Source: Eutypa lata (Eukaryota > Ascomycota > Sordariomycetes > Xylariales > Diatrypaceae). From it: a stretch of DNA of 64,000 nucleotides. The stretch covers positions 2,728,001 through 2,792,000 of the forward strand of contig JAKULF010000011.1 of the NCBI GenBank assembly GCA_022661535.1, read 5' to 3'. Positions within the stretch are counted from its first letter, which is position 1. Each line of letters begins with the position of its first letter. The position numbers and the translations under genes are program-made. The notes under the pieces were generated by a model that saw only the letters and a program-made list of their open reading frames with translations, did not search any database and was not told the DNA's origin. Shown here in pieces: positions 60,345 to 64,000 of this stretch.

Positions 60345-62722
60345 CTAGATATGGGAATGACAAGTTTCACGCCAACTGGCTTGAGCATCCGTGACAACTT
60401 GGCCAATTGCAAGCAGCTTTTCCTCCTCCAGCCGCCGGCCTTGAATCTGGATTGAGGCAGGTGCTCCATGATAGATCTGAGGATCATCTAGATAGCTATT
60501 AGCTAAACTAAATGCGATATCATTAAGAAGAAGAAAAGAAGAAGAAAAACAGAAAGTAGTACATACACGATTCCCAGGTTTTCCTATCTAAATCGCTGAC
60601 GGGTGTGTAACACTCATTGAACTTGTCGATGTTCCTATCAGCACGGGTGACAGGAATAACCATGGTTGTGTGGTCGATGACATTGGCGGGGGATATGTAC
60701 GCTGTTGGGACGTTTAGTTACCTACATGGAATCAAGATTTAGATGAAATAACGCACTGTAATAATAAAGTTTCCCTGGTATTACAGCTGCGGAAGGAAGG
60801 ACAGGTAAAATTACAGCATCGACGGGTCGCCCTATGATGATCATATTAGCGGCATGTTACGAAGAACGTTACTTAGCTCTTCGAAGACGCACCTGTATTC
60901 GTAAGTTTCTCTGTTGAATTCCAGTACGTCTGGTATGCTGCTCTGTATTTCTTTAGCCTGATCACGGCCTTTTCTACCTGAATAGCATTGGATGGTTTGA
61001 GCGGCTTCCCGTCGGGAAACTCATCCTGCAACCCTGGGATCAGGGGCTCCCCCGAAAGTACAAGTTGCTCGAATACGTCGTAAGATCCATCAGCCCCTGC
61101 AATCTCTCCCTATATTTGTCAATATTTTGTATATCTGAATATCATGGAACGTACATGGATTTTCCTTGCCCTAGAATGGGAAGGGGGGTTCCATGGTATG
61201 GCCTCGTGGCCTTTGCATTCTAATGCCTTCTTGACGGTATCAAGAGCTCGCTGGATGGGAGGATGCGGTCTAACGACCCCATCAAAATCCATGAATCCAA
61301 AAGATAAACGAGTACCACCATCAATATCATCCTGACATCGCCAAGGGAGAGGCACAACCTCCGGGTCCCTAAGCCATGGTTGTGATGCAATAATTGAAGG
61401 AAGGAAGAATTTCAGAGATGCAACGGATGACCCGAGAAGCCCTGGAACTGTGGGGATGATCGTCTGCCCAGGAGACTATTACCAAGAAGTCAACACACTA
61501 TTACTCCATTGCAAATGAAAAAGCACTTACTCGGTCGGCAACGTTAAAGAAGGACAATCTTCCAGCAGAAGGCTTGATGCTATACACACCATTGCAGGCA
61601 GATGGCATGGACACAGAGCCCCTTGTATATATGTAAGCAAAATGTTGCAGTTTCCTAGACGTAATCCAATTTACTAACCATTATCGCTCCCAATTTCTAT
61701 TGCACTACCCCTCAAAGCCTGCACAGCACCCTCGCCTGTGAAGTCCAGGGTCAGAAATGATTGGTATATTTCAAAAGATATAAAGATGGCAGTTATGCTA
61801 CCTCCTGAGCTTCCACCTGAGGACAGCTGCTGATTCCTTGGGTTCCAATGGTAACCCAGAATGTTGTTGTTCGTTTCCCCGTACTTGGGAATAGGTAGTT
61901 AGCAATATAGCTTCAATGGAAACCAAGCAGTTAGAATGGCATGATAATTTATTTACATAAATGATGAGAACATGAATGAAACTAGTGACAAGCTTGCCCC
62001 GAGTGTTTGCATTAGTGTTGACTAACACATGTATTAGAACCTGGAAGTGTAGATTTCTTTATTAAAGGGGTGAAGCTGAGGGTAAAATGGCTGACCTTGG
62101 CGATGACAACAGCCCCAAGAGATTCCAGTTCGCGGGATGATTTCGCTTTCAGCGTGATACTTAAGAGGTAAGTCCCTATCACCTTCAAATGTGTCAATCC
62201 ATCCAACGTATGCCATTGTAGTTCCCATTCCTTTCACATGATACTGATCTTTCGTAGTGACGGGAAGACCGTGTAAAGGGCCGATGGTTTGCTTGTGGCT
62301 TTTCTAGTACTGATCTAAGGACTTAGCCTGGTCAAAGGCACGATTAAATCCGATCTCGAGTAAGTTTTGATTCTACCCAATAATCAGTACCCATTCACCT
62401 AACTCAAGTGCGAGGGCCCAACAAGCTGGTGTCCATATGTAGCCCATTTGTAAAAGGCGGTAACTAGGCTGAATGCAGAAAGCGAGCCATCGCCCGTCAT
62501 CCCCATTAGTATGGGCACTTCTCGGTTCGTGATACGCCTCGTATCTGCATCTAGAAGGCTATCGATAAACTCATCAGCAACGCTTCGCCTCTCTGTCGCA
62601 CCGTCAATGATGTGTTAAGGCAGTCTCCATGAAGCTGGGATCTTGTTCATGTCTTGTTTTCGCTTCCGAGTCGCTATCTCCTGCCAAGTCTCTGAACAAT
62701 AAGGGATAATTGTTAATGTCAT
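60345..62722 (-). pseudogene. Amidase (AmdS-like, amidase signature family) pseudogene
   Basis: The minus strand encodes a nearly full-length fungal amidase in about ten exons. N-terminal TWQEIATRKRKQDMNKIPASW is followed by GPLHGLPVTTKDQ (catalytic Lys), the signature SSGGSSGG (cis-Ser) and GSDNGGSVSMPSACNG (nucleophile Ser). The C-terminus ends YHGAPASIQIQGRRLEEEK. Such enzymes hydrolyse small amides to acid and ammonia. Lesions: TAA at 62617-62615 just after SWRLP; TAG at 62306-62304 within SLDQY-KSHKQ; and a one-base frameshift near 62136, between AESEII and RELESLGAVVIAK. Catalytic residues downstream are unaltered, so the loss looks recent. The start is taken at ATG 62722-62720. Confidence 0.82.
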
Positions 62723-63146
62723 CTTTAAAGACATACACCGCATACGGGGAAAAAGGAGGAAGAAGATAAAGGGATAAGAAACGCTCCTGCTGTGCTGCAA
62801 ATATTCGGGATGTTGTTTCATTAAGGCATTTATCTAAAATAATAGTGAGAGATGCCAGAGGTTGGTACGGTCCAATGACTTTGCAAAAGATCATAAGACG
62901 CGCGTATAGCATTCCAAGGTATTTATTAAACGTTACACGGTATTTTCGGGGGGGGGGCAGACAGCATTCCGTCAGCTGCTTGCTTTGTACGTTTAAGTGT
63001 TCTAACCAGCGGCTTTAATAAATACCTACAGGTTAGAAACCCACCGTAACTATGATTTGCCATGCCGCATGTGCAATCCTAGACTTCGCCGAGAACAGAG
63101 TAACACACCACACCACATCACACTACACTACACCAACACAAGATAC
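62723..63146. other. Intergenic, no gene
   Basis: Promoter side of the amidase remnant and the 3' flank of the F-box/YccV gene. Holds an 11-12 base G run near 62949 and a CACCACA-type simple repeat near 63105-63135. Confidence 0.45.
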
Positions 63147-64000
63147 TCAATCATCTGGATATTCATCTCGGATGTTGCTCACGAACATCCTCTTCTTGTC
63201 ATCCCAGCGCTTGAAGTACCGACCCGCCATGTCCATGAGCGTCTCAGGAGGCATGTCACCGATATTCTCGTGAGACACGTCGATATTCTCTTGAGCAACG
63301 TAGCGATCGCTCTTGTCGTCAGCGCTAGAATCAAGTAGGTAAATTAGCAACGTCCGAATGAACTAGAATATATCGTAGATGTACAGGATATATATCAACT
63401 GGCAAGCAAAGGGGGTCCAAAGGGTAAGAAAAAAAGAAAGAAGAAAAAATAAAACATATTCCAATACATAAGAAACAGAGCTCATAAGCACACGACATAC
63501 ATGATGTGGTAAAACGGCTGCTCCGCCCCACCCGGTAGATCCAAAACGCCCATCTGATCGATCCAGCTCGGCGCCGCGCTGCAGCTCCGATCCCAACCGA
63601 TGACGAAGCCGGTGTATCCGTACCGGCGATGGCGGAAGTACTGCCCAACGGCATACTTGACAGCGGACTTCGCCTCGGCATCCCGGGGGCGGGGGTGCTT
63701 GCCGGCACGGTCGGCTGCGTGCTCCCGCTCGATCAGGTTCGCGTACGTGCTGCAGTGGGGCTCGTCGGAGAACAGCGCGCGGCCCTCCCCGACGCCCGCG
63801 GCGAAGATGCCGATGTCCTGCGAGAACTGCGCCCCGTAGTGGTCGAGCATATGGCTCAGGAAGTGGCGGCGGCCGGCGTCTATTCCTGGATCGATGCCGT
63901 CGTCCTCCGGTTCGCGGCTGCAGAACACCATGAGCGCCCAGAGCGTGGCGTAGCGCGCCGAGGCGGCGTCGGGGAATCTCTCGTGAACCGGAATCCTGTT
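63147..64000 (-). CDS. F-box/YccV-like protein (FBXO21-type), C-terminal part
   Basis: Two minus-strand exons are visible: from beyond 64000 down to 63501, and 63324-63147. The frame is open to the window edge, so the N-terminus, including any F-box, is outside. The visible part has the helical region seen before the YccV domain (SARYATLWALMVFCS, then FLSHMLDHYGAQF), followed by the hemimethylated-DNA-binding YccV-like domain. That domain starts VKYAVGQYFRHRRYGYTGFV and runs across the intron to ADDKSDRYVAQENI, with a conserved C-terminal helix MAGRYFKRWDDKKRMFVSN. In animals and fungi this pair of domains marks FBXO21-type substrate adaptors of SCF ubiquitin ligases. High G+C codon use in the exon is like the 5' permease gene. 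Partial, but no lesion seen. Confidence 0.82.

Overview
The window reads as nuclear DNA of a filamentous ascomycete (Pezizomycotina). The genes carry short GT-AG introns, the families are fungal (class II hydrophobin, Zn2Cys6 regulator, GABA-type permease, several fungal STAND/NLR-like proteins), and a Ty1/Copia retrotransposon has been reduced to near-pure A+T by C-to-T and G-to-A changes, the mark of repeat-induced point mutation (RIP). I cannot name the species. For each intact gene I joined the exons by hand; the exon lengths sum to a multiple of three and the joined protein fits its family.

Layout. 0.1-3.0 kb: amino-acid/GABA permease (+). 7.1-7.5 kb: class II hydrophobin (+). 9.3-15.9 kb: Zn2Cys6 regulator (+), ACS-type MFS transporter (-) and DHA1-type MFS transporter (+). 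16.0-21.0 kb: large NLR-like gene (-) with an esterase-like N-terminus, a NACHT NTPase and WD-type repeats, interrupted by one frameshift. 21.0-26.7 kb: complete Copia element with 264-bp LTRs and a 5-bp GTTAT target duplication, inserted 30 bp upstream of the NLR start codon. 27.6-28.8 kb: fructosamine-3-kinase-like gene (+). 29.8-30.9 kb: aldo/keto reductase (-). 32.8-34.6 kb: multicopper oxidase pseudogene (-). 35.4-35.9 kb: two copies of a short TIR element. 34.6-46.2 kb: otherwise no recognisable gene. 46.2-47.9 kb: Ser/Pro-rich fungal protein (+). 49.1-52.1 kb: 11-exon AAA+ ATPase (-). 52.7-54.7 kb: STAND-like protein with a damaged P-loop (+). 55.7-59.8 kb: NACHT-ankyrin protein (+). 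60.3-62.7 kb: amidase pseudogene (-). 63.1-64.0 kb: 3' part of an F-box/YccV-like gene (-), running off the right edge.

How it fits together. Two themes stand out. The first is non-self-recognition or stress-type STAND ATPases: three genes, two of them in tandem beside a divergent AAA+ ATPase. The second is decay: a RIP-mutated retrotransposon, two enzyme pseudogenes with visible stop codons and frameshifts, and one frameshifted NLR whose promoter region received the Copia insertion. The regulator with two MFS genes at 9-16 kb may be a small transport module, but no catabolic or biosynthetic enzyme lies with it. The strongest sequence-level result is the Copia element. Its ungapped LTR pair differs at 61 of 264 positions, all transitions, 60 of them in the RIP direction, and it shows directly where the mutation tract stops.
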